A stretch of 64,000 nucleotides of DNA. Origin: Allorhizobium undicola ORS 992 = ATCC 700741. Lineage in GTDB: Bacteria > Pseudomonadota > Alphaproteobacteria > Rhizobiales > Rhizobiaceae. The notes under the pieces are model-generated. The model was given only the letters and a program-made list of their open reading frames with translations, had not been told where the DNA came from and made no database searches. This document shows positions 55,658 to 64,000 of the stretch, piece by piece. Location: NCBI RefSeq assembly GCF_000621665.1, contig NZ_JHXQ01000019.1:1-64000 (forward strand), read 5' to 3'. A program made the position numbers and the translations under genes. Position 1 is the first letter of the stretch. Each line of letters opens with the position of its first letter.

Positions 55658-56011
55658 TTACTGACGACGGAGAACACACCTTCCCAATACGCGCATAGCA
55701 ATCGCGCAAGAGCCGAAAATTAAGATTTGAGCAAAAAAGCGGAGAGGCAAGGAGCCCCAAAAATCAAGCCCTGCTTTCACATAATTAAAATACGGGGCGA
55801 CCACCCTAAACGACGCAGCCATTGCCACACAAGCTAAAACTGGCCACAGTTTTGAAGCGCAAAATGCAATCACGATTACTGCAATGATGAAAGCAACCCA
55901 AACTGGGTCGTGCGTAGAACCAATGAATGTACCGAGTACAACAGCAAAAAATGCCATTGCGCTCCACGAAGCCTCACCCAACAGTGCTCCTAAAAAATCC
56001 ATTCTTGCCAC
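55658..56011 (-). CDS. Hypothetical membrane protein
   Basis: A 117-residue very hydrophobic protein with three or four membrane segments (FFAVVLGTFIGS; VAFIIAVIVIAFCASKLWPVLACVAMAA; FFAQILIFGSCAIAMRVLG). A start at 56005 (MDFLGALLGEASWSAM) is also possible. No family is recognised. It lies alone between the 148-bp repeat and tRNA-Lys, in AT-richer DNA, and could be a remnant of an integrated element. Confidence 0.5.
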   Translation of the reverse strand: MARMDFLGALLGEASWSAMAFFAVVLGTFIGSTHDPVWVAFIIAVIVIAFCASKLWPVLACVAMAASFRVVAPYFNYVKAGLDFWGSLPLRFFAQILIFGSCAIAMRVLGRCVLRRQ

Positions 56012-56118
56012 TCGACATATCCATCAAACAAAGCAGCTCCATATCCATAAAATCAGATACAGGATGGTCGGAAACATGTCGGAAATTGGTCGGAAACACC
56101 AGCTAAGTCATTGAAAAA

Positions 56119-56194
<76 letters not shown>

Positions 56195-56333
56195 GCCTTT
56201 TTGTGCGCCGCCGTGTGTTCCGGTGGCGTGAGAGGGCATATAAAGGGGTTATCCCGCCTTGTCCAGCCGGGTTGGCGAAAAAAACACGTCAACTGCGGGA
56301 GAAAATTGCATTTATCCATCAAGCCTTTGAATA

Positions 56334-57251
56334 TTATACAAAAAGACGTCCTGAAGCAATCATCGTCGCCTGACCGCCGATCCGGGCGCGAAACAGCTTT
56401 CCTTCCTTGGTGTCGATATGAAGATGGATGAAGGAGGGGCGGCCCATTTCCACGCCCTGCTCCACCAGCAGCGGGTGGTGGCCATCCGGCAAGGCATCGA
56501 AATGCTGGATAGCGCCGGAAAGGGCCGCGACGGCACCGCCCGTCGCGGGATCTTCCGCGATGCCCATATCGGGTGAAAACATGCGCGCGTGGAAATTCGC
56601 GGCGTGGTGAACCCCGCCCCGGCAATAGACGAAGGCAGATGTCAGCGCACCCTCACAGAAGGGGGCAACCCGCTCCCACAGATGCGGATCGAACTCCACA
56701 CTTTCCACGCAGCCAAGATTATGCACGGGTATCAGCAGAAATGGCACACCTGCTGTCCAGATGGAGGGAATGTGGTTCTCGAAGCCAAGATCGCTGACTT
56801 TCAGACCAAGCGCATCCGCAAGCCCCTGCCGGTCCAGCGGTAGATGGATGCTGGAGGGCACGAGGGGCAGGTCGAATTCGGCAAAGCTTGGCTCGTTTTC
56901 CCGAAGGCTCACGGCGCAGCGCACCGGGCCAACCGTTTCCTCCAGCACGGAAACGAGATCGAGCGGTGCGCTGTGTTCGTTTCGCGCCCGCTCGGCAAGC
57001 GCAATTGCCGTGCCGACCGTGGGATGGCCGGCAAAGGGCAATTCCCGGCCGGGCGTGAAAATTCTGACGCGGGCTGCGTGAGCCGGATTTTGCGGCCTTA
57101 AAACGAAGACCGTTTCGGAGAGGTTGAACTCCCGCGCAATCGACTGCATGGCCTCATCGGTCAGGCCCTGCGCGTCGAACACCACCGCCAGCGGATTTCC
57201 ACAAAGCTTCTCGGCTGTGAAAACATCGTAAACGCAGTAATCCCTGGCCAA
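56334..57251 (-). CDS. PhzF family isomerase/epimerase-like protein
   Basis: A 305-residue protein of the PhzF family (diaminopimelate-epimerase fold). Family features are the N-terminal [18 protein letters not shown], the catalytic glutamate region [10 protein letters not shown] (about residues 40-49), [18 protein letters not shown] and the C-terminal GSSAM-like [16 protein letters not shown]. The physiological reaction of non-phenazine members is unknown. The gene starts at 57251, 87 bases from the NUDIX gene; same strand. Confidence 0.88.
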   Translation of the reverse strand: MARDYCVYDVFTAEKLCGNPLAVVFDAQGLTDEAMQSIAREFNLSETVFVLRPQNPAHAARVRIFTPGRELPFAGHPTVGTAIALAERARNEHSAPLDLVSVLEETVGPVRCAVSLRENEPSFAEFDLPLVPSSIHLPLDRQGLADALGLKVSDLGFENHIPSIWTAGVPFLLIPVHNLGCVESVEFDPHLWERVAPFCEGALTSAFVYCRGGVHHAANFHARMFSPDMGIAEDPATGGAVAALSGAIQHFDALPDGHHPLLVEQGVEMGRPSFIHLHIDTKEGKLFRARIGGQATMIASGRLFV

Positions 57252-57338
57252 TCACGCCTCCATGCAACGCCACAATCCGGCATGACACCGTATATCAGCG
57301 AGACTGCACGACTGCGCAAAAACGCGCAAGCTGCATCG

Positions 57339-58070
57339 TCAATCTGCAAACAACCAATGCAGCAGCGGCTTCATGGCCGGATTGAAGGGATAGCGCCCTT
57401 CATCGCCCCGGCGCAGCAGCACGGGACGGGCAATTTCCTGCTCATGATCGGTTTCCATATGGCGGTAAATCGCCTTTTCCACCTGATCCGCCGTCAACGG
57501 CATCCGGAAGATCCTGAAAAGCGTTACCCGCCGCCCCAGACGCAAGCCGCGAAGCGCGCCATCCGCCTCGGCCATCCCAAGGTCCAGGCCGGTTTCTTCC
57601 CGCACCTCGCGGCGCATATTGGCCTCTATATCCACCCTGCCGTCCACCACGTCTTCCAGCTCCAGAGAACCCGCCGGGCAATAGACCTGACCGGGATTGG
57701 CCGTATGCGCCGCCATTTCCACCGCCACCAGCGCATTATCCGCCGTGATGATCACCGGAAAACAGAAGACATGATAGCCCGTTTGCAGCGCCGGACTGCG
57801 CCGCCAGTAAAGCATAGCAGCATAGGGCGTATCATGGGCCTGCCCGCAAAGCCGTCCCTGATGGATGCCAAGCGTGGAAAACAGCAGGAAACGGCCATTG
57901 AACAAGGCGGGATTGGCGGCAACCTCCTGCTCCCAATTCGCGGCCACCGCCTCGCGATGCGCCGCCAGAAATGGATGCTCGCCCGCAAGAACCTCAAGCG
58001 CCGCCGAGGAAAGGTCAAAGATCTCGCCCTCCGCAGGCCAGGTTTGTAATTCGTCGCGAAGGGCATCCAT
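57339..58070 (-). CDS. NUDIX hydrolase
   Basis: A 243-residue protein with a C-terminal NUDIX domain. The NUDIX box is GSLELEDVVDGRVDIEANMR-REVREETGLD (about residues 133-162): the REVREETGL core is intact while the stretch before it is longer than the standard GX5EX7REUXEEXGU, so it is a variant box. The N-terminal half (residues 1-90) is unassigned. Substrate unknown, likely a nucleoside diphosphate derivative. A 55-bp tandem repeat occupies its upstream region. Confidence 0.85.
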   Translation of the reverse strand: MDALRDELQTWPAEGEIFDLSSAALEVLAGEHPFLAAHREAVAANWEQEVAANPALFNGRFLLFSTLGIHQGRLCGQAHDTPYAAMLYWRRSPALQTGYHVFCFPVIITADNALVAVEMAAHTANPGQVYCPAGSLELEDVVDGRVDIEANMRREVREETGLDLGMAEADGALRGLRLGRRVTLFRIFRMPLTADQVEKAIYRHMETDHEQEIARPVLLRRGDEGRYPFNPAMKPLLHWLFAD

Positions 58071-58102
58071 GCTCGTCTCCTGCTTGCCTTATGACCGGCT
58101 CT

Positions 58103-58287
58103 CACTTTTCGGCCGATGGGTTTTTTCATCGCATCGGATTGCCCGAAAACCGGTTCCCACTTTTCGGCCGATGCTTTTTTTCATCGCATCGGATTGCCCG
58201 AAAACCGGTTCCCACTTTTCGGCCGATGCTTTTTTTCATCGCATCGGATGATCCGAAAACCGGTTCCCACTTTTCGGCCGATGCTTT
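58103..58287. repeat. 55-bp tandem repeat, about 3.4 copies
   Basis: CACTTTTCGGCCGATG occurs at 58103, 58158, 58213 and 58268, exactly 55 bases apart; the units otherwise contain TTTTTTCATCGCATCGGAT and CCGAAAACCGGTTCC. The right end reaches the TAA stop of the aminotransferase gene (58286-58288) and the left end is 33 bases from the NUDIX start. Likely variable in copy number. Confidence 0.95.
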
Positions 58288-59506
58288 ATACCCGCGCCCC
58301 GCTGGCAAGCAGCCGTCCAAGACGCGCAATGCCTTCCTCGATCATCGCCTCATCGGCACGCGAGAAGGAAAGGCGGATGGTATTTGCCCCGGAACGATCG
58401 GCAAAGAAAGCCTGACCGGGTACGAAAGCCACCTTTTCGGTTTTGACAGAGTGCGCCAGCAGTTCTGCGCCATCCATGCCCTCTGGCAATGTCAGCCATA
58501 TGAACATGCCGCCTTCGGGCCGCGTCCATTGCACGCTTTTGGGCATATGCCGCTCCAGCGCCGCCAGCATGGCATCGCGGCGGGCGCTGTAGGCCGCCTT
58601 GATGCGGGCGATCTGGCCTTCGAAGATTTCCCCGGCAACGCGGGCAATGGCAATCTGGTTGAGCGAGGGAGAATGCAGGTCCGCGGCCTGCTTCATCAGC
58701 ACAAGCTTGCGGATGACCTCGCCGCTGGCGACCACGAAGCCAACCCGCAGCCCCGGCGCAAGGGTTTTGGAAAACGAGCCAAGATAAATCGTCCGGCAGT
58801 TCTCGATCGAACCCTTCGCGGCAATCTCCAGCGCCAGCACCGGCGCCACAGGCTCACCGTCATATCGAAGGTTCTGATAGGCCGCATCTTCAAGAATGGC
58901 CACATCCAGCTCTTCGGCCAGCGCCAGAAGCCGCTCGCGGCCGCTCCGGTCAATCGTTTCGCCGGTCGGATTGGCGAAATCGGGAGAAACATAGGCGAAT
59001 TTCACTTTGCCGCCACAGGCAGCCGCCTTTTCGCTGTAGCTTTGCGGCGTGCGGTTGCCGGCAACCGAAAGCTGGTCAAAATTCGGCTCATAGGCATTGA
59101 AGGCCTGCAAGGCGCCGAGATAAGTGGGCCAAGGCACCAGCGCCGTATCCTGCGGGGACAAAAACAGCTTGCCCAGATAATCCAGCCCCTGCTGCGAACC
59201 GGAGGTGATGAAAATATTGTCCACGCCGCAGGCAATGCCAAGCTTTGCCATTTCCCCGCTCAGCCAGCGCCGCAGCGGCAGATAACCCTCTGAAACCGAA
59301 TATTGCAGCGCCGAAGCCGCCTCGCCATCGGCAAAGATACCCGCAAACGCTTTTTGAAATGCTTCGGCCGGGAAAAGATCGGGATCGGGAATGCCACCGG
59401 CAAAGGAAATGATTTCCGGCTGATCCAGAAGCTTCAGCAGTTCCCGGATTTCAGAGGCGCGCATTCGCGATGCGCGCGTGGCAAGAAGTTGATCCCAGTT
59501 CACCAT
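58286..59506 (-). CDS. PLP-dependent aminotransferase (class I, 2-aminoadipate type)
   Basis: A 406-residue fold-type I enzyme. PLP lysine is in LGSFSKTLAPGLRVGFVVA (about residues 235-253), and SGSQQGLDYLGKLFLSP, SPDFANPTG and the N-terminal LLKLLDQPEIISFAGGIPDPDLFP mark the family. Relatives act as 2-aminoadipate, kynurenine or aromatic transaminases. ATG 59506 with GGAGGAAACATCG ahead. It is 3' to the repeat family B at 59529. Confidence 0.9.
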   Translation of the reverse strand: MVNWDQLLATRASRMRASEIRELLKLLDQPEIISFAGGIPDPDLFPAEAFQKAFAGIFADGEAASALQYSVSEGYLPLRRWLSGEMAKLGIACGVDNIFITSGSQQGLDYLGKLFLSPQDTALVPWPTYLGALQAFNAYEPNFDQLSVAGNRTPQSYSEKAAACGGKVKFAYVSPDFANPTGETIDRSGRERLLALAEELDVAILEDAAYQNLRYDGEPVAPVLALEIAAKGSIENCRTIYLGSFSKTLAPGLRVGFVVASGEVIRKLVLMKQAADLHSPSLNQIAIARVAGEIFEGQIARIKAAYSARRDAMLAALERHMPKSVQWTRPEGGMFIWLTLPEGMDGAELLAHSVKTEKVAFVPGQAFFADRSGANTIRLSFSRADEAMIEEGIARLGRLLASGARV

Positions 59507-59528
59507 CGATGTTTCCTCCAGGGTCTTA

Positions 59529-59630
59529 AAGCATTTCCAGCAAAAGTATATTCGGTTTTGCGTCCGGAAATGCGTCGAAACAGACAGTTAGAGCCTTTCA
59601 CCGTTTCCGTGAAACAGTGAAAGGCTCTAA
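59529..59630 (+). repeat. Interspersed repeat family B, copy 2
   Basis: Homologous to the reverse complement of 19563-19665, with the hairpin CTTTCACCGTTTCCGTGAAACAGTGAAAG at its right end. Lies between the aminotransferase start and the second MCP stop; the interval 59507-59716 contains nothing else. Confidence 0.75.
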
Positions 59631-59716
59631 CGCAAATCCATGCGTCTCAATTGTGGAGGCAAGGCATCACAGAATCAGCGATATGTCAACAATACTGACC
59701 TATCACTTCGCCAGGC

Positions 59717-61384
59717 TCATGCGGCCCGGCGCTGGGGCGCCGCCGGCGCCTGATCAATGGTGAAGGTTCCCACCAGCTGGAAAAGGCCCTCGGCTTCCTG
59801 CGAAAGCGCATGTGTTGCTGCCGTCGTCTCTTCCACCATGGCGGCGTTGCGCTGCGTGCCCTGATCAATCAGGTTGATGGAGCTGGTAATCTCGCCAAGG
59901 GCGCCGGATTGTTCCTGCGTGCCCTGCACGAGGGCTGCGACATTGGCGCTGAGTTCAACAACATCGTTGACGATCTTGTCCAGCGCCTCGCCGGTGGCAG
60001 CCACGAGATGCACGCCTCTTTCCACCTGGGAGGTGGAGGTGCTGATAAGGCCGCGAATTTCCTTGGCGGCATTGCCGGAGCGTTGCGCCAGTTCGCGCAC
60101 TTCCTGCGCCACCACGGCAAATCCCTTGCCCGCCTCGCCCGCGCGGGCAGCCTCCACCCCGGCATTGAGGGCCAGAAGATTGGTCTGGAAGGCAATCTCG
60201 TCTATGACCCCCAGAATGGTGGAAATCTTGCGAGAGGATTGCTCGATCTCATCCATGGCAGCGACCGTATTGCTCACCACCTCGCCGGATTTCTCGGCAT
60301 TGTCACGGGTCTGCTCCACGAGCTTACCCATATTCTGTGTGCGTTTGGCCGCTTCCCGCACCGTGGTCGTCACTTCCTCCAGCGCGGCAGCCGCCTCCTC
60401 TATCGAAGCCGCCTGCTGTTCGGTGCGCTGGGCAAGATCAGCCGCAGCCGACGCGATTTCGCGAGTGTTGGAAGAGATGGAACAGGCACTGTCCGAAACA
60501 TTGGCCAGCGTATCGTTCAGCTTGGCCAGCGCCAGATTGAAATTCTTGCGGAGCGCTTCCATTGTGGGAACGAAAGGCTGGTTCAGCGTCTGCGTCAGAT
60601 CGCCATGCTCAAGTGCGGAAATGGAGCGGCCGAGCTGGTCGATTGCCACCATGCGGCTGGTGACATCGGTGGCGAATTTTACCACCTTCACCACCGTCCC
60701 GTTCGTGTCGAGAATCGGATTATAGGAGGCCTGGATCCAGAGGTCGCGGCCATCCTTGGTGAGGCGGCGAAACTCGTCGGCCAGAAACTCCCCCGCCGCA
60801 AGCCGCCGCCAGAACTGCGCATAGTCCGGCGATGATGCATAAGTTGCGTCGCAGAACATGCGGTGGTGCCGGCCGACAATCTCATCCAGCCGATAGCCGG
60901 TCGCCTTGCAGAAGTTTTCGTTTGCCGTCAAAATCGTGCCATCGGGCCGAAATTCGATAACCGCCTGCGAGCGGGAGATGGCGGCAAGCCATGCTTCATT
61001 CTCGCGGCTACGCAGCACATTTTCGGTAATGTCCACCGCATATTTGACGATTTTGTAGGGCTTGCCGCCCCGAAAAACCGGATTATATGAAGCTTCAATC
61101 CAGACGTCACGCCCGCCCTTGCCCTTGCGCATGAATTGTGACCGCTGAAAATGCCCGGCTCGCAGATCATTCCAAAAGGTCTTATAGTCAGCACTGCCCG
61201 CATAGTCGGGATCTACAAGCATACTGTGATGATGACCTTTCAGCTCCGCAAGGGAATAGCCGATGACATTACAAAATGTTTCGTTTGCATTGAGGATGGT
61301 GCCATCCAAAGCGAACTCGATAACGGCCTGGGACCGCCTGAGCGCCTCCGTTTCAGCCATTGCATCCCGAACCGAACCAAACAT
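59717..61384 (-). CDS. Soluble methyl-accepting chemotaxis protein with two PAS domains, second paralogue
   Basis: From ATG 61384 (MFGSVRDAMAETEALRRSQAV) the protein has 555 residues and no membrane segment. PAS 1 (about 15-115, GYSLAELKGHHHSMLVDPDYAG) and PAS 2 (about 135-240, GYRLDEIVGRHHRMFCDATYAS) are followed by the signalling domain (about 310-540) with tip [41 protein letters not shown]. It parallels the receptor at 37529 in domain order and wording. The upstream frame to 61597 is not plausible. Divergent from a CarH-like B12 regulator. Confidence 0.9.
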   Translation of the reverse strand: MFGSVRDAMAETEALRRSQAVIEFALDGTILNANETFCNVIGYSLAELKGHHHSMLVDPDYAGSADYKTFWNDLRAGHFQRSQFMRKGKGGRDVWIEASYNPVFRGGKPYKIVKYAVDITENVLRSRENEAWLAAISRSQAVIEFRPDGTILTANENFCKATGYRLDEIVGRHHRMFCDATYASSPDYAQFWRRLAAGEFLADEFRRLTKDGRDLWIQASYNPILDTNGTVVKVVKFATDVTSRMVAIDQLGRSISALEHGDLTQTLNQPFVPTMEALRKNFNLALAKLNDTLANVSDSACSISSNTREIASAAADLAQRTEQQAASIEEAAAALEEVTTTVREAAKRTQNMGKLVEQTRDNAEKSGEVVSNTVAAMDEIEQSSRKISTILGVIDEIAFQTNLLALNAGVEAARAGEAGKGFAVVAQEVRELAQRSGNAAKEIRGLISTSTSQVERGVHLVAATGEALDKIVNDVVELSANVAALVQGTQEQSGALGEITSSINLIDQGTQRNAAMVEETTAATHALSQEAEGLFQLVGTFTIDQAPAAPQRRAA

Positions 61385-61517
61385 CACGATCAACCTTTCA
61401 TGCCCCGGAGATGCGAGCCGCCCAAGCCCTACATCTAATTGAGCATCATCAAATAAAGTTATTAAGCTAAGGCAAATATCGTGGTGAAATACCACCTGAA
61501 GCTGAGGAATTTTTCGG

Positions 61518-62426
61518 GTGAAACATAAAAAATCCATTAATGAGGAAGGGGCATATTTCACACTCTCTGCTGTTTCGGCAGAAACGGGGCTTAGCAAACT
61601 TCTGCTGCACGCCTGGGAGCGGCGCTATGAAGCCGTTACGCCACAGCGCACGCAAACCGGCCGGAGGCTTTACACCGCAGCGCAGGTCGAAAGACTTAAA
61701 CTCCTGAAAGAATGTACTGATTTCGGCCTCAGGATCAGCGCCATCGTGCACGTCCCCGACGATGAACTGCGAAGATTGATGCTCCGCCATCAGGACAGGC
61801 TAAGGCTTGCTCCCTTTCTCGAACAGCTAAATACCCTGGATTCCACCGGGTTCGAAGCCTTGCTGCGACAGGAACTGCAAGCACGCGGAATGCGGGAATT
61901 TTGCGGGGGCTTTGTGCTTGATCTGTTACACGAGGTGGGCCAATTATGGTCTGACGGCAAGCTCTCCGTGGCCGGTGAGCACATGGCATCGGCGCATATT
62001 CGCTCCCTGCTTGGCGAGTTCCTGACCCAGCCCGTGCCGCTGCGCTCGCAAACCCTGTTTCTTTTTGCCACGCTTTCCGAAGAAGCACATGAACTTGGCG
62101 CCCTTCTGGCGGCCGTCATGGCGCATCTCAATGGATTTCGCGTGCTCTATCTGGGGCCGGGCCTGCCAAATGACGAGATTGCCGCGGCAGCGCTCACCTC
62201 AGGCGCCCGGCTTGTCTGCCTGAGCAGCCTGATCCGCCGCGGCGCCCAAAGCCGCAAACGCATTGAAAATCTCAGGGAAATCCTGCCGCGCCATACCGAG
62301 CTATGGCTTGGAGGCCCAGGCTTTGCCGACCTCTCACCTCTCGCAGGAACCCGGCATATTGCTGACCTCTACGAGTTCGAAACAATAGCACGGCTACGTT
62401 TCAGCGCTATCGAACATAAAAGATAA
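61518..62426 (+). CDS. MerR-family regulator with B12-binding domain (CarH/LitR-like)
   Basis: A 302-residue protein. An N-terminal MerR DNA-binding domain (about residues 13-82, YFTLSAVSAETGLSKLLLHAWERRYEAVTP) is followed by a helix bundle and a cobalamin-binding domain. The CarH-type motif W144-x9-E154-H155 (LWSDGKLSVAGEHMA) is present. The lower-axial ligand motif reads E189-A-H191-E-L-G194, and SSL (236-238) and GG (265-266) complete the B12 fold. W144-to-H191 spacing (47) is close to that in Thermus CarH (46). Such proteins use adenosylcobalamin as light sensor and repress nearby genes in the dark. Probable target: the divergent PAS-MCP or itself. Confidence 0.85.
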   Translation: MKHKKSINEEGAYFTLSAVSAETGLSKLLLHAWERRYEAVTPQRTQTGRRLYTAAQVERLKLLKECTDFGLRISAIVHVPDDELRRLMLRHQDRLRLAPFLEQLNTLDSTGFEALLRQELQARGMREFCGGFVLDLLHEVGQLWSDGKLSVAGEHMASAHIRSLLGEFLTQPVPLRSQTLFLFATLSEEAHELGALLAAVMAHLNGFRVLYLGPGLPNDEIAAAALTSGARLVCLSSLIRRGAQSRKRIENLREILPRHTELWLGGPGFADLSPLAGTRHIADLYEFETIARLRFSAIEHKR

Positions 62427-62429
62427 ACA

Positions 62430-62462
62430 AAAACCGGACCGGGCCTCAAGAGCCCGATCCGG
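62430..62462 (-). terminator. Terminator downstream of ilvC
   Basis: CCGGACCGGGC (62434-62444) pairs with GCCCGATCCGG (62452-62462, one mismatch). On the minus strand it is followed by TTTTTGTTT. It serves ilvC, and may also limit the merR transcript. Confidence 0.75.
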
Positions 62463-62467
62463 CGCAT

Positions 62468-62504
62468 TTGCGGGCCTTATCGACAAGCTTGTTCTTGCCG
62501 ATCC
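62468..62504 (-). repeat. Partial duplication of the ilvC 3' end
   Basis: A 37-base copy of 62572-62608 (35 of 37 identical, offset 104) including the codons for KNKLVDKAR, located between the ilvC stop and its terminator. It is untranslated. Confidence 0.85.
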
Positions 62505-62567
62505 CCCGCGATGCCAAAGGCACGCAAACAAAAAACGGGGATCGGCAGGTCTGGATCACAACTTTTA

Positions 62568-64000
<1,433 letters not shown>

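Overview
The window looks like a piece of the main chromosome of a Brucella species (Rhizobiales, Alphaproteobacteria). The evidence is an IS711-type IS5-family insertion-sequence end at the left edge, several copies of a ~105-bp palindromic repeat matching the described size and form of Bru-RS elements, and Brucella/Rhizobiales gene sets (bepC-like TolC, bhu/hmu heme locus, exoR, popZ, SecDF fusion). The species was not determined. Nearly all of the window is conserved chromosomal backbone; there is no prophage, CRISPR array or large island.

Layout. 1-970: IS711 end cutting a DUF2157 membrane-protein gene. 1228-2320: a three-hairpin RNA whose loops all carry CCTCCTCCC (cuckoo / alpha-r14-like), then two DUF1127 mini-genes. 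2494-5838: trmFO, a small membrane protein, and two homologues of mitochondrial complex I assembly factors. 5840-8809: secDF and yajC. 9013-10021: a 35-bp tandem repeat in front of a DUF815 ATPase. 10126-25395: a long minus-strand housekeeping block (dgt, argS, SPOR protein, nagZ, scpA, scpB, tatABC, serS, surE, pcm, nlpD-like). 25582-29469: erpA-type Fe-S protein, xthA, exoR, a FadL-type porin. 29914-36608: valS, popZ, bepC, a second pcm-like gene. 36781-40118: a small gene split by a 105-bp repeat, tRNA-Cys, a soluble PAS-MCP, an ECF sigma factor. 40180-43100: cobT and cobS divergent, a DUF1289 protein, a membrane aspartic protease. 43253-47037: heme locus, hutX-bhuQ divergent from bhuTUV. 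47257-55076: large MscS-type channel, a methyltransferase divergent from an XRE regulator flanked by two 105-bp repeats, a double-receiver response regulator, a two-gene ABC exporter. 55073-56194: a 148-bp inverted repeat and a gene-poor, AT-richer stretch ending at tRNA-Lys. 56334-64000: PhzF, NUDIX, a 55-bp tandem repeat, an aminotransferase, a second PAS-MCP divergent from a CarH-like B12-binding MerR regulator, ilvC and the 3' part of a TetR gene.

Functional themes. Envelope export and biogenesis (SecDF/YajC, TatABC, NlpD-like, NagZ, SPOR, BepC), chromosome organisation and polarity (ScpAB, PopZ), iron/heme acquisition with a candidate operator in the divergent promoter, and signal sensing (ExoR, two soluble PAS-MCPs, a degenerate double-receiver protein, a predicted cobalamin photoreceptor). 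The most interesting items are the CCTCCTCCC-loop RNA beside the DUF1127 genes, the CarH-like regulator paired with a PAS-MCP, the response regulator whose two receivers lack complementary key residues, the tandemly duplicated cytoplasmic domain of the MscS channel, and the repeat landscape (105-bp palindromes, 35- and 55-bp tandem arrays, two shared intergenic repeat families).
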